NCBI RefSeq assembly: GCF_000208865.1
Contig: NC_018393.1
Coordinates: 1,240,001 to 1,304,000 of the forward strand
DNA length: 64,000 nucleotides
Source of the DNA: Neospora caninum Liverpool
Taxonomy: Eukaryota > Apicomplexa > Conoidasida > Eucoccidiorida > Sarcocystidae
Direction of reading: 5' to 3'
Part shown: positions 1 to 10,367 of the stretch, piece after piece
Layout of the letters: every line of letters begins with the position of its first letter
How positions within the stretch are numbered: position 1 is the stretch's first letter
Position numbers and translations under genes: made by a program
The notes under the pieces: generated by a model
Seen by the model: the letters and a program-made list of their open reading frames with translations, nothing else
Told to the model about the DNA's origin: nothing
Database searches by the model: none

Positions 1-489
1 ACAGCTTGCCAGCTGGACAAACGAAAAAGGATAGCGCATAACCAAATGCAGTTTTTTTCGTAGACACAGAGGGAGCGGTGATTTGTCAGTCGAGCCTGTT
101 TATGGAAACCACAGTAGCCACGGTGACGCTGAGTTATTGTCCAGACCACTTCAGTTCCTGGCAGCAGCAGTGCTGGATTCCTGCTCTTGTGAACGAATGT
201 GAACGTTGTCTCCACCACAACTGCTGTATCTGGAAAGCAATTTCCAGTGACCACATGACTGTGACGCCCAGAGCTTGCTCCCCCTAACCTGCAGCTACGC
301 AGTGGCCGTCTCCAATATTAAACCTATACACCAGCAGCTCACTGCCACGCTCCACTGCGCATGGGTATAGGGTGTCCAATTGCTTCAACCCATCAACACA
401 AATGAAAAACGTCATGGAGCTGCACAGTTCCCAAAGCGGTAAGATGTCCCTGCTTTCCGCCCGATGAAAGCAATTGGCAGGGCACTTAC
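1..489. other. intron or 3' part of the flanking minus-strand gene; no exon recognised
   Basis: A good minus-strand donor (GTAAGT on the reverse strand, plus positions 484-489) opens an intron here, so the acyl-CoA-synthetase-like gene to the right continues leftwards. I looked on the reverse strand for the next conserved block of that family (a Y-G-M-T-E type motif) and did not find one in 1-480, so the remaining exons probably lie beyond the window edge. The 69-codon plus-strand frame at 78-287 shows no recognisable protein pattern. Confidence 0.5.
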
Positions 490-2752
490 CGTCGGAGCAG
501 AGGCTGGATCCGAATGACTCCGCCCTGGTTGCATGAAGACCATCGATTACTGAACGAAGCGCCTAGATCTCCCTCATCCGTGCATATGCATATCAACCGG
601 AGCGTCTTTGCCGCTGCTCTGTAGCGTGCAAGATCTCTAGACGTGACAGTGGAAAACCTGGAAGCGTGGCTGACTCCCGCGGTGTGCGCCCGTTCACTCC
701 TTGCTCCTCGGCGCTCCGTCTCAAAAACTTTCAGCATAGTAGCCGCTGTCGCAGCATCCATAGCGAGAACGGTGGCTTGTCGCGACGCATCCAGCGGTGC
801 TTTTTCGCACTTCGAATCCTGGCGGTTCCGGCAACGGGTGGTGTTACGCCCCTTCTCGTGCAAACAAGCGATTCTTTCCCACATCTGTAACGCGTTGGCC
901 TCTAGTGCGTTCGGGTCTGCGCAAGTGGCATCGACTTTCGAACCTTCTTGCCTCTCACTGACATGCCAAGGACCCCGGGCCGTCGTGCGCGTAGAAGCTT
1001 TTTCCGTGGAATCGTATCCTATCGGCAGCACGGCTTGACGCTGCTCAGGCTGAGGAGGGAGCTTTTCACCCTCCGGCAATCGGTCTTGCAGTGCTTGCAG
1101 CTGTAACGGCAAAGGCAGAAAACTGTCCTGAAGCTTGTCTGAAGAGGCAAGCAAGGAGAGAGCGCTGCCAGCCGCCACAGCTGGCAGGGCGACAGCAACA
1201 AGTCCCTTTGGAGTGCACAGCATCCGCATGCTGCCCGAGCTGTCCGCGCCATTACGGGGGGGTCCGGATGACGGGAGGTGGAGGATAACGACGTGGTCGT
1301 CGGCAGTTAAATGAAGGAGCTCTCTGTTCCTGACAACCTGGTCGGACAAAGCCTTGTGGGAGTACACAACCGCTCTTGGAGCATGGGCGGCTGAACCTTG
1401 AAAGAAGTGAGTGGCAGGGGCATCCACCTCAGTGAAGCTTTCTTCGTTTGTCTTGGAAGGAGTGGCAGCACTGTCCGTGCGTTGGTGCGCCGTGCTCTCC
1501 AGGAGTCGCCACCGTGCGATGTTGTTGCTCGCTCGGCTCGAGTCGTGAAGGACTTCAGGGACATATGCCTTTGCCTCCAATTTCTTCCTTCCCCTCACTG
1601 GCCACAAGCCGCGTTCCTGAGAATTAGCTTCAGCCTCCCGCGGTCCTTCCGCATCGTTCGCGTCGTCGTAAGCTCGCCCTACGCATGTCCTAAGGACGCA
1701 TATTGGAACCGACAGCTTGGCAGCAACTTCCCCAGCTACCGGGGCAACTTCCGGTGCCACGACGAGGAGACGGCATTGACTCTCCGCTGCCTGGTATTCC
1801 CACAGTTGAGCACATCTCTCTAAATTATTCCTGTTATGCGCACCGTTCTGCGAGGCTGAGTATGGAAGACTGTTTGGGTTGATGGTTTTGCCGTAAACAC
1901 TCGGGCCAGTATTTCCTTGGACTAGGGCATCAGGTCTGTACGTGTGAAGCGTCTTTCCTCCTTTCCCGAACAATACGGCAGCGTTAGCTGCACTAGCTGT
2001 AGCAGCAGCTGTGCTGTCTGCCACAAATGGTAAACTTTCTGGATCTGGGAATGGAAGGAGTATCCCCACGCCTCCGCATTGCCATACCCCAAGCAGATGG
2101 GCAAGAATCGCCACGTTGTTGGGTGGCACGATTAACCCGATCGTTGCTCGGTTGAGAGGCTTTTCGTGACACTCCAAGACGCTCGCAGCGCCGGCACAGT
2201 CCTCGGAGGGAGTGGAGATGTGCCTGGGACCGCCTTTTGCACCTTGTCCTCGAAGTGCCGGCGGCGTCACCGTCACGTGTAAATATGCCGCAGCAGCCTG
2301 CAAGGCTTCAGAGATTGTCCTGACGAACAGACAGATCCACCTCAGAGTCGAGAAAGATCGGATTACCGCTAGCGGAAACTTGCGCTGCGGTCGTGAGAAG
2401 GTACTGACAGGTGACAATTAACAGCCCCATCAACAAAAGTCGAGAACGCAACAGGGGAGTGTCCTTCGTGTGACTTGTTGGTCCGGGACCCTAACAGTCA
2501 AGTGCACGGCCAGCAGATCTCAGTCCCAATCACGGAACTGCTCCATTTCTCCAACTGGCCCTTTTGCGGTTCTGAGCCGGTACGTCCCCCCTGCCTCCCC
2601 AGGCAGAGATCCCTTCCGGAGAAACTGCAGCATGCACAACCCCCGTCGGGCTCCTGTGCCTACCTGGCATGCTCGGCGACTTCTTGGTACGTAATGGGTT
2701 GACCAGAGGCGCCGACGTCAAACAGCCTGTCTCTGTGTTTCTCCAGAGACCT
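490..2752 (-). CDS. divergent acyl-CoA synthetase / AMP-dependent ligase-like protein, partial
   Basis: Two exons can be joined: 2752-2664 and 2319-490. The first ends in phase 2 at AG|GTAGGC and the second starts after GTTCGTCAG, which restores an Arg codon. The first exon holds a V-G-A-S-G-Q-P-I-T-Y-Q-E-V-A-E-H-A pattern like the N-terminal 'goods, tighten, request' stretch of AMP-forming ligases. The next has VPPNNVAILAHLLGVWQCGG, typical of the family, then an RAVVYSH stretch at the place of the nucleotide-binding loop, then GLVAVALPAVAAG and a later RQATVLAMDAATAATMLKVF region. The order resembles ACSF3-type (malonyl-CoA/methylmalonyl-CoA) synthetases but with long charged insertions. 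The usual TSGTTG-x-PKG loop is degenerate (QGSAAHAPRA), so it may not be an active ligase. The 5' exon(s) upstream of 2752 and the 3' exons left of 490 are missing from this model. Family membership is an inference from pattern; substrate is unknown. Confidence 0.6.
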
Positions 2753-4540
2753 CTGAAAAGAAAAGCGGCACGCGCAAATAGCTTCGAATCCTTCAGCTGT
2801 TTCGAATGACTACACCCTATGTACTGAATTAAAGCGGCAAACGTCTTTTGCCTGAATTGGTCACAGTGCAGGACACGAAACGTTGCATGCAAAATGTTGG
2901 TATGCCGGAAAGCCTGCCTTAAACGTACCTCTACAAGAGTTGCAATTGACCTTCTGCCGTCGTAAGTCGGCCGAAGGTGGGCCCTCTCTGACACCAGCGG
3001 AGACGAGCCCTCGAGAACTTTATGCTTATCGCCCCGGATTCCCGGCAACCGTCCGCTAGCGGCGAACGTGAGAGGCGGTTCAGGCTTGCCACCGTGCCGA
3101 ATACGCGATCGAGTGAGTTGCCAGGATGGAAATGTGAGGCTTCCTTGGGGTATCCCCACGCATCCGGCTTCCTTGCCCGTCTGTAACTGCGGCAGCCTCC
3201 CTGCTCGCCGAAGATGTGTGACAGTATGTGACAATGACATCAGGGAAATAAACTCATGGACATTGATGTATGGGTAAGCTTACGCGGGTATACGAACGCG
3301 ATATAGCTGCTGTGTTGATCAAGCAAACATCTCTACATAGATGCATGCACATATAGGCAAATGAATGCGGCCCTTGAGCAAGCTGTGCCAGGCACCAGAG
3401 AGAGATGAAGTGAGAAACGACGAATCCAGCCGTTAGATTTTCAGTTGTGGACCGGGACAACACGACTACGACGGCGGCATAGGCGCACAATAACCCCGAA
3501 CGTCGCGCGGGTCAAACAAAGGCTAAGACGTGCAGGGGCCCATCGCGCCCAGAGCGTCGCTCCAGAAGTAATATCCTACAAAGTGTTGTCCCACGCCTAT
3601 CGTGCAGTGCGTCACATCATCTATCGCTACGTATGGGGGATATGGCGAAAACACAACTGACGGCTCTCGTGTGTTGACCTGCACACATGTGGCAATCGGT
3701 AAGCACGCGCAATAGAAACTAACTCCTATTGTTATGAACAACAGCTTCCATCACTTGTTGCAGAAACGTCAAGGAACACAGACATATAAAACACGCAATG
3801 GAAACGGGAACCTCGAGATATCGTTAGCGAACACAAATTGTTTCGCTGGCAGTCAACGCGTTCGGGCGGCAACATTTCACCTCGGAAAAGCATCCCGGCA
3901 GACACTTCTCGTTTACCCCCAAAATAGCCACTCATTAGAGGCGTCAACAGGTGCCACAGTTTCTGTTCCTCGCACGGACGTTGCTGTCCATTCCGACAAA
4001 TCCAATCGATGCTCTATAGACACACGTGTTTTTTCCCGGATTGTGCATGCGCGCTGCAGAGTAGACTCTTGACCGCCATTTGCATGCTCCGCTGCTGGAG
4101 CTCGATTGGCTTCGCTTGAGCGAAACCAAGCAGAATTCGAAACGCTCACAAAACTGCCAATTGCGAAACAGGGATTTTCTTGAAGGTGACGCTTGAACTG
4201 TGCTGTTTTGCTTTGATCGGGCGTATGCACGTGCAGTAAAACTGTGGACGGCCCGGTTTGACCAAATCGGTAGCATCTCGAGCAGTTGCTATCAGTCTGT
4301 GTCCCTGCGTGTTTCCGCTCAAAAGCAGCAACTCCTTCTGAACTTTTGAGGATCGATTCTAGACGCAAATCTGCGACAGACACGCCCACCTCGGCGGGGT
4401 CCTGCTCTGGAGCGCTGGGAAGGCTCCCGCGTTTCCGAGTAACAGGACCACTCGCTAGCATTCAAGTCAAGCATACGAGCAACGGTGAGACAACATCGAC
4501 AGCATCAGATTTTGAGAGGACAGTGTCAGGGTCTGTGAGG
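2753..4540. other. divergent promoter region between ligase-like gene and TSR3
   Basis: This stretch separates two genes transcribed away from each other. It must contain the unrecognised first exon(s) of the minus-strand ligase-like gene and the 5' UTR of TSR3. Minus-strand open frames at 2530-3240 and 3913-4461 give no family pattern; I do not call them. Four TGCATGC elements lie here (see separate entry). The TSR3 frame is open upstream of its first ATG at 4541, back to about 4286, so a 5' exon of TSR3 is also possible. Confidence 0.5.
2884..4087. promoter_or_regulatory. cluster of four TGCATGC motifs
   Basis: TGCATGC occurs at 2884-2890, 3342-3348, 4044-4050 and 4081-4087, all within the divergent interval. 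About one copy per 8 kb is expected by chance on both strands together at even base composition. The motif is a known binding type for AP2-domain factors in apicomplexans. That it acts here as a promoter element is an inference. Confidence 0.35.
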
Positions 4541-6933
4541 ATGAAGGACTGCAGTGCGGACGCCAAGATGACGCAAAGGTCCGAGAAACAGATAGACACC
4601 GAAGCGGGGCGCATTAGTGGCGGTGACAAAGTCAAGAACCGGGACAGCGGCAAGAAGGACAAACGAGGAAAGGAAAAGTATTCCGCCGCTCATGCAGCAG
4701 CACAGAGAAGTAAACTAAGCGTCCACGCTCTCGTGAAAAAGATTGCAGCAGATCGCCAGGAAACAGCTGCGGCGGTCAAGGTAGAATCTGAGGTAGCAGA
4801 CCGCCCAGTCGCTGTTTCGGGTACGGCTGACTCTGAAACCGTCAACTCTCTTTGTAAGGAAAAGAGTCCTGAGCCGTTTCCACGTGACGATGGTCTCATC
4901 AGGGGCCATCATCGGCGGGCAGCGAAGGAGGAAGCATCCGCGGCCGCGCCGCCCGCTCGCCTTGGACCCCCTGGCGGCAATCGTTATTCCGCCTGTTCCC
5001 CAAGGAAGAGGTCCGTGGGGGATGCGTCGTTTTTTCCAGATGATGTGAGAGAGCAGGAAGGAACGTCCCCTAGTGAGCTGTCTTCCTGTGATGAGAGAAG
5101 TCTCCAAGATGAATGCTGTGGATCTGACAACTTCAGTGGTTCAGACGCGGATGCCCAAGATTCAGGGGATGGAGAAGACGCGTCGAAATCGCCATCGGAG
5201 TTACGGTCAGACGTGAACAAGGTGAAACTTGTCATGTTCGACTTCGAGGAGTGTGACCCTAAAAGATGCAGTGGGCGGAAGCTATATCGACACAGAAGAA
5301 TTCGTCTTATCAAAGTACCTCATGCACGACCGCCAGCGCGTGGTGCGCCACGCGCGAACGGAGGGCGAGCGGCTGGCGGAGGCGGAACTTATGAACGAGT
5401 TCCTGAAGGTGGCCAGCGGCATAGACTTCCCGTGGACAGGGTTGAGGCCTCTAGTCATCACACCGTGGGAAGCACTGAAGGCATCGGCCCTTCGTCCGAG
5501 GAGGGTGACCGCCCGGGGTCCCAAGACACGTGTACAGCTCCTGCGGATCCAGGCAATATGCGTCGGCACTTGGAACCTGAAAGGGATGTTGTATCCACCT
5601 CTGAGGCCAGGACGACACTCAACGACGCTTGTCCTCGCAACGCACCTGGGAAACGACACGGCCGGAGAGGTGGTTTCAGAGGCATTTTGCTTACCCCTTT
5701 CTTTAAAGAACATAGCAAGCTCCTGAGTGTAGCGGACGGCCGGTTAATAAAAGACGCCGGTCTCGCTGTTGTAGACTGCAGCTGGAACCGAGTAGAGGAA
5801 TACGGCAAAAGTTCGAGGATCAGCTATTCACGCGGTGAGCGTTGTTTGCCTCTAGTGGCAGGGGGAACTTCAGTGCGCAGCAATGGGATGAGCGACAGTC
5901 AGTCACCCTTAATCACAATGGCCTGCTCAGTAGGGGGACTCACTATCGTGTCGTGCGGCCTTCGTAGCATTTTAGCTACATCGCATGTGTGGGTTAAATG
6001 GGGTACGCTGAGAACCTAACAGCCTGCAATTGGTGCCGGGTCGAGTTTCAGAGTGCTTTCGCATTCTGAGTATTGCGCGACGCTAATCCCTTGACCGTAC
6101 GAGCTGTGACTATCATTCTTGACGCAGGACACGGCAGGTTTCTGCCGTATCTGCTGGCGGCTAATCCCACGCACTACGGCAGACCCTACGAGCTGAACTG
6201 TGTAGAGGCTCTCGCGGCCGCGTTGATTATCGTCGGTATGTTTCGTTGCAATCAGGCGAGCGCGGTGTCTTTCTGCACGCCTTTCTGTGGAGAGCAATGC
6301 TTGTCGATAGGCAATCGTGCATGCTGCACACGTCCCAGACGGACAGATGGCTGTCCCACTTTTCATTCACCCGGGGCAGTGCTGCTGGATGGATCAAACG
6401 CGATCTCGACGAACTGAACTTAAATGACTCAGCGCATTGAGCCCTTTGTGACCGTACTTCAAATATTGACCTGAGAGTTTTTGCACGTTCGTCTCGGCTG
6501 ACAGAAGCATCTTTCCATTGTGATTTCCTAGTGGGTCGCAGGGCATTTGGAGAGGAACCCGCACCTATTGCTTCTCCGCGTGTGTGTGCTTGCAGGATAT
6601 GAGGATCAGGCATTAGATCTGCTCAAACTTTTCAAATGGGGAATGAACTTCATTTCTTTGAACGAAGCGGCTTTGAAGCAGTATCGAATGTACGGCGTCG
6701 ATGAGGATTCAATGGTGCAGACGGAGCAAAGCATACTACAGGCTATCACGAGACAGCGAGAAGCCGAGAAGCAGATACCACTTCCAATGCCTCCACAGTG
6801 CGATTCATCAGGAGAGCATACGGATGAGGTATCAGACTGCGATGACGACACAAGTGTCACGGTCAACTCCGGTACAGCCGATTCCTCTTCTGGAGGCCAG
6901 CGGAACTGCGACACTGTCGCCATTAAACGATGA
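4541..6933 (+). CDS. TSR3: TSR3, 18S rRNA aminocarboxypropyl transferase
   Basis: TSR3 adds the acp group from S-adenosylmethionine to the hypermodified m1acp3-pseudouridine of 18S rRNA during late 40S ribosome maturation. Three exons fit: 4541-5834, 6128-6235 and 6596-6933, all in phase 1. The long N-terminal part (about 225 residues) is charged and low-complexity and is not part of the family core. The core then reads [72 protein letters not shown] and [15 protein letters not shown], which matches the whole TSR3 fold including the cofactor pocket region. The C-terminus is an acidic Ser/Asp-rich tail, as often in this family. Start: 4541 is the first ATG in the frame. Between RRIRLIKV and GGFRGILL there are about 109 extra codons (5343-5669) that are either an unspliced intron of length divisible by three or an insertion; protein length is 579 residues with it and 470 without it. 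Confidence 0.88.
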
Positions 6934-7717
6934 AAGGAAGCTGGCTGATAACTTTACATGGTGATAGGTCGACGACCGCAAATTGTCCGTCGCAAGAACT
7001 CTCCATAGTCAGGCATCCGACGTTCCAAACTCGTTCGCATGCACCAAACTTTACGCATTTCCAATGCATATACTCGGAATGTCTATGAGGCTCTACATTT
7101 TTTTTTTGGTTTGCGAAACCGAAAGTCCTTCGTCGTATGTGCCAAGACTCGAAACGTTGACCGGCTGCATCGTTCTTCCACCCTCTGGCTATTGACTGTA
7201 TTGCTCAGTATCCCATAGTACACATACGCTACGCGCTTTCGACCCTTTTACACTTCGAAAAACATCTGCTGGAATTGATGCGACTTCTCTCACGAGGGGG
7301 GGGGGGGCAGTGCGCTGGCCTCAAAAACTGAGCCATTAGCGGTGCGTGCTTGTTTCCACAATTCTATGTAGGTCCGCGCTTCATTCTGGTGCCGTTGCAA
7401 CCGGTCGATCAGTTCGAATCGGATTGTAGAGTCGTGTGCGGTTTCCACAGCTACTAATCTGTACGGTTATGTGGAAAAATGAAGCAATCCGTAACAGGAG
7501 CCCGCCATGCCATCCGAATTCACGGCACCTGTCGCAATCGCAACATTACCTCTTTTTGGTAGAAAGAAGTAAGTGACTGAGCAATAGATCGATAGTAGAT
7601 TCCACAACCCGGCAACTGCATTTGTTGTGCAACACTTGGTGTGACAAACATACACAAGATACAGACCCGACATCGAACGTTAAAACTTCCGAATGGATGC
7701 GAAGCAGACCCCCACTC
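6934..7717. other. intergenic, convergent 3' ends
   Basis: This holds the 3' ends of TSR3 (from the left) and of the small secreted protein gene (from the right). A G12 run lies at 7296-7307. I see no coding pattern. Confidence 0.6.
7296..7307 (+). repeat. poly-G tract (12 G)
   Basis: A run of 12 G bases in the convergent 3' interval. Homopolymers of this length are common slippage sites and also assembly error sites. Confidence 0.8.
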
Positions 7718-8680
7718 CTATGCTTCCTGGACCTTCTCTTCCGCCTGTTGACACGCCTGTTTAAAGATTTCCACCGCTGTACTCTTGAGTTTCGGGAGCA
7801 TTGGCTTTACGCCTTCAACAATTGCAGCTTTCATGGGAACAGCGAGAGACTTCAGTGCTCCTTTCGCGAGAGCCTTCAGCGTGTCCACGAACTTCGTCTC
7901 TTGAAGGAAGCCGTGCGGTCTGATAGACGTTTCACTCTTTTTCGAAGAATCCAAAAAGACGAAATCTGTCAACAGCACCATAAGCAACAGATGATAGTAC
8001 TTTTTACAGACATTCCTTCATACAAACAACCAAGCCTCGAATGAAATACTTGACTCTCTCTGAATCAGACCTCTTCTTTACTCACCTGAAACGTCATCGT
8101 GTTCTTTCTCTTGATGCTCTTCTCCACGGTTTTCCGCATCGCGGATTCTCTCCGCTGCGAGATCCGCAAGTTCCTCGCATGTTTTCTCGACTTCTCCTTT
8201 CACTGCAGTAAGAACCTGCTTCAGGGCACTCTTGAACGCGGCTTTCACGATACTTGAGGCGCTTTCGTCATCTTCAGTCGTTTCGACCAGAGAAAAAACT
8301 GCAAACAACATGAGCATGGTCATTCCCAAAAACGCAACTGCCTTAAGTTGCCAGTCTCGGCCGCCTTAGAACAGAAGGCCGTATCGATCATCAGCTGCTT
8401 ACCTCTCTCCGACACCTTGTTCAGGAGGTCAGCGCGGGCGGTCTCTGGCCCGAATCTGACTGGGATGTCCACTCCCTCGGACAGTCCTGAAAAGCAGATC
8501 AAAAGGAACCAATCTGTCAGACATGAGCGTAATAACCAAAATATGAAGTGCTGCACCGTAGCTCTCTCGACAGAAAAACAGTCAGCCTAACACTGAGAGT
8601 GAATGCAGCTTACCAGCAAGAAAGATCATGGTAGTCAGCCCCAAAAGGGCAACAGAGACGGACTGTCTTCCGGTCTGCAT
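7718..8680 (-). CDS. small secreted alpha-helical protein, four exons, unknown function
   Basis: Four exons join with all three introns in phase 1: 8680-8614, 8486-8403, 8298-8086 and 7965-7718, giving 203 residues. Donors (GTAAGC, GTAAGC, GTGAGT) and acceptors (TTTTCAG, TTTGCAG, TTGACAG) are all canonical. Exon 1 is a signal peptide (MQTGRQSVSVALLGLTTMIF followed by LAG), so exon 1 encodes little but the leader. The mature part is a short acidic segment, then two long amphipathic, Ala/Lys/Glu-rich helical regions at about residues 60-100 and 145-203, separated by a charged linker with EHQEKEHDD. There is no membrane helix after the leader. Composition and layout resemble small amphipathic dense-granule proteins of coccidia, but I do not recognise a specific family. 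Secretion is well supported; destination and function are not known. Confidence 0.72.
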
Positions 8681-10367
8681 TTTGGGGGATCGAACGTATT
8701 GACCTCTTGTTTTAATCCCTGCAACATAGATGACACGAACAGTATTTCAACAAGATTTCATCCAATCGAACTCGCTAAGAACAGCCGTGAAAACCCGTTC
8801 GTTCCCAAGCCTGTACGCTGTCACACTGGAGCATCGACACGTTCCTGGTAACTAGAGACGCCACCTACGCCGTGTCGATGTAGCAGCTTCGTAACTCTCA
8901 CCTAGCAAAATGTCGCGAAGGTGATCGCGCCTAGCCACGAGAAAACCCTGATGTAACAAATGATGAAAGGGAAAGACTTTTCTGCCTGATAAACACAGGC
9001 AAAAAGGCAGATTACGGCTGCGTTAGTACCAGGATGCGCCACAGGCACTGTAACGGCTTGAAGCTGTTCCGACTAGCACTGACTGACAGACGTGTCCGAC
9101 AAAGGGAGTATATTTTTTGTATAAAAGGAAGTGAGACGTGCCAGCACAACGAGAAAAAAAAACAACTGCCACGATACAACATCCGAGATTTATGTATTGG
9201 GCGCTTCCTCTCGGAACGGGGGAACGCTGACCCCGTCTCCTCGGCCGGATGGGTTGCGACGTACTCAAACGTGACCGTAATGCGACGCCTGATCGCAGAC
9301 TGGATCAAGCTGCAGCCTACGAAACCGCTCTCTCAGTTGTTCTCGATATACAGAGCGACGCGGGCTGGTTATTACAGCATGTCTCCGCTGCTGTGGCTGT
9401 GTGTCGACATGCTGGAAGAGAGCTTGAAAGCCCCATCATCGTTAATATACGGATCACTGGCGCTAAAACGCTTTGTGGGGGGTACCTAAAATGTCCAGCA
9501 ACTGGAAGAAAAGGTTGTTCAGCCCCCCAAGCACTCTAGGCCGATTCACCTTAGCGTGGCTAACGGCATCACGTGCAGGGCGTCTGCAGGGTAGGCACAG
9601 AAGCCAACGTCACTGGCACTCTTAAAAATGTAGAATACATGTATATGAATTATCATCAGCTGTCACTTCCTTCCTGCTCCGGGGACTTACCGGGCACGTC
9701 AATGTCCTTGGCAAATATAGTCTGACAGACGGTGGCACGTCGGCACAGCTGTTCCGACTACGTTCATTACTGGCGACCTCCGGTCGTCACTACATCCACA
9801 TCTACACAACCGAGCGGTACAGAATTCTCGAATAACAGCAAACGTTTATCGAATGCGGATGGAATCGGCCCGTCAAAGCAGCGTATAAGAAAGTAACATC
9901 AACATGTTTCGCAGTGAAGTGGTGCAAGAGGCACTGTTAAAGGACGGGATCAGACGGCAAAATTGATAGTGGCAGCAGCAGCTTTACACCATGCAGCTTT
10001 AAAAAATGGTGCAAGCGTTTTGAAGTTATTGAGAACCGGGACGTGCGAATAACTAGTCATGAATGACAGTTTTCCTGACTTGTCTTCGGGGTCTCAGACC
10101 ACCTTTTCAAAGGGTATATCTGTTCTACGCGATAGTCATCCTAGATGGACACTTCGCCTTCCATGTTGGAAGAGAAGAGAGTGCAGTAAAATAGAAATGA
10201 TTTGAATAGCGGTAAGCCTTCCTAGGAAGAGCATCAAGAGAATCAAAAACCTTTATATTTCAAGGTCATTTGACCGAAGTTGGTAGGCATGTATTGTAAG
10301 TTCTCCTTTCGGACTTCTTACGAAAACTGATCGATCCGCACACTCGTGCGGTGACACACAGGGAAAA
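8681..10367. other. intergenic, no gene called
   Basis: This is the 5' flank of the small secreted protein gene and the 3' flank of the Tyr/Pro/Lys-rich gene. A plus-strand open frame of 151 codons at 9034-9489 lacks any family pattern. A GTAAGT-type minus-strand donor near 9690 follows a short stretch that could encode a small exon, but I found no partner exons. Confidence 0.45.

Noticed and set aside
3913..4461. 182-codon minus-strand frame, possible first exon of the ligase-like gene
   Set aside because: No family pattern, no donor matching the phase of the next exon, and it overlaps the likely TSR3 5' region.
5229..5726. Alternative plus-strand frame with amphipathic stretch ([18 protein letters not shown])
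   Set aside because: Lies across the TSR3 insertion in another frame; no start or splice context supports translation. Kept only as a remark in the TSR3 finding.
9034..9489. 151-codon plus-strand frame
   Set aside because: No recognisable pattern, no leader, and no splice partners on either side.
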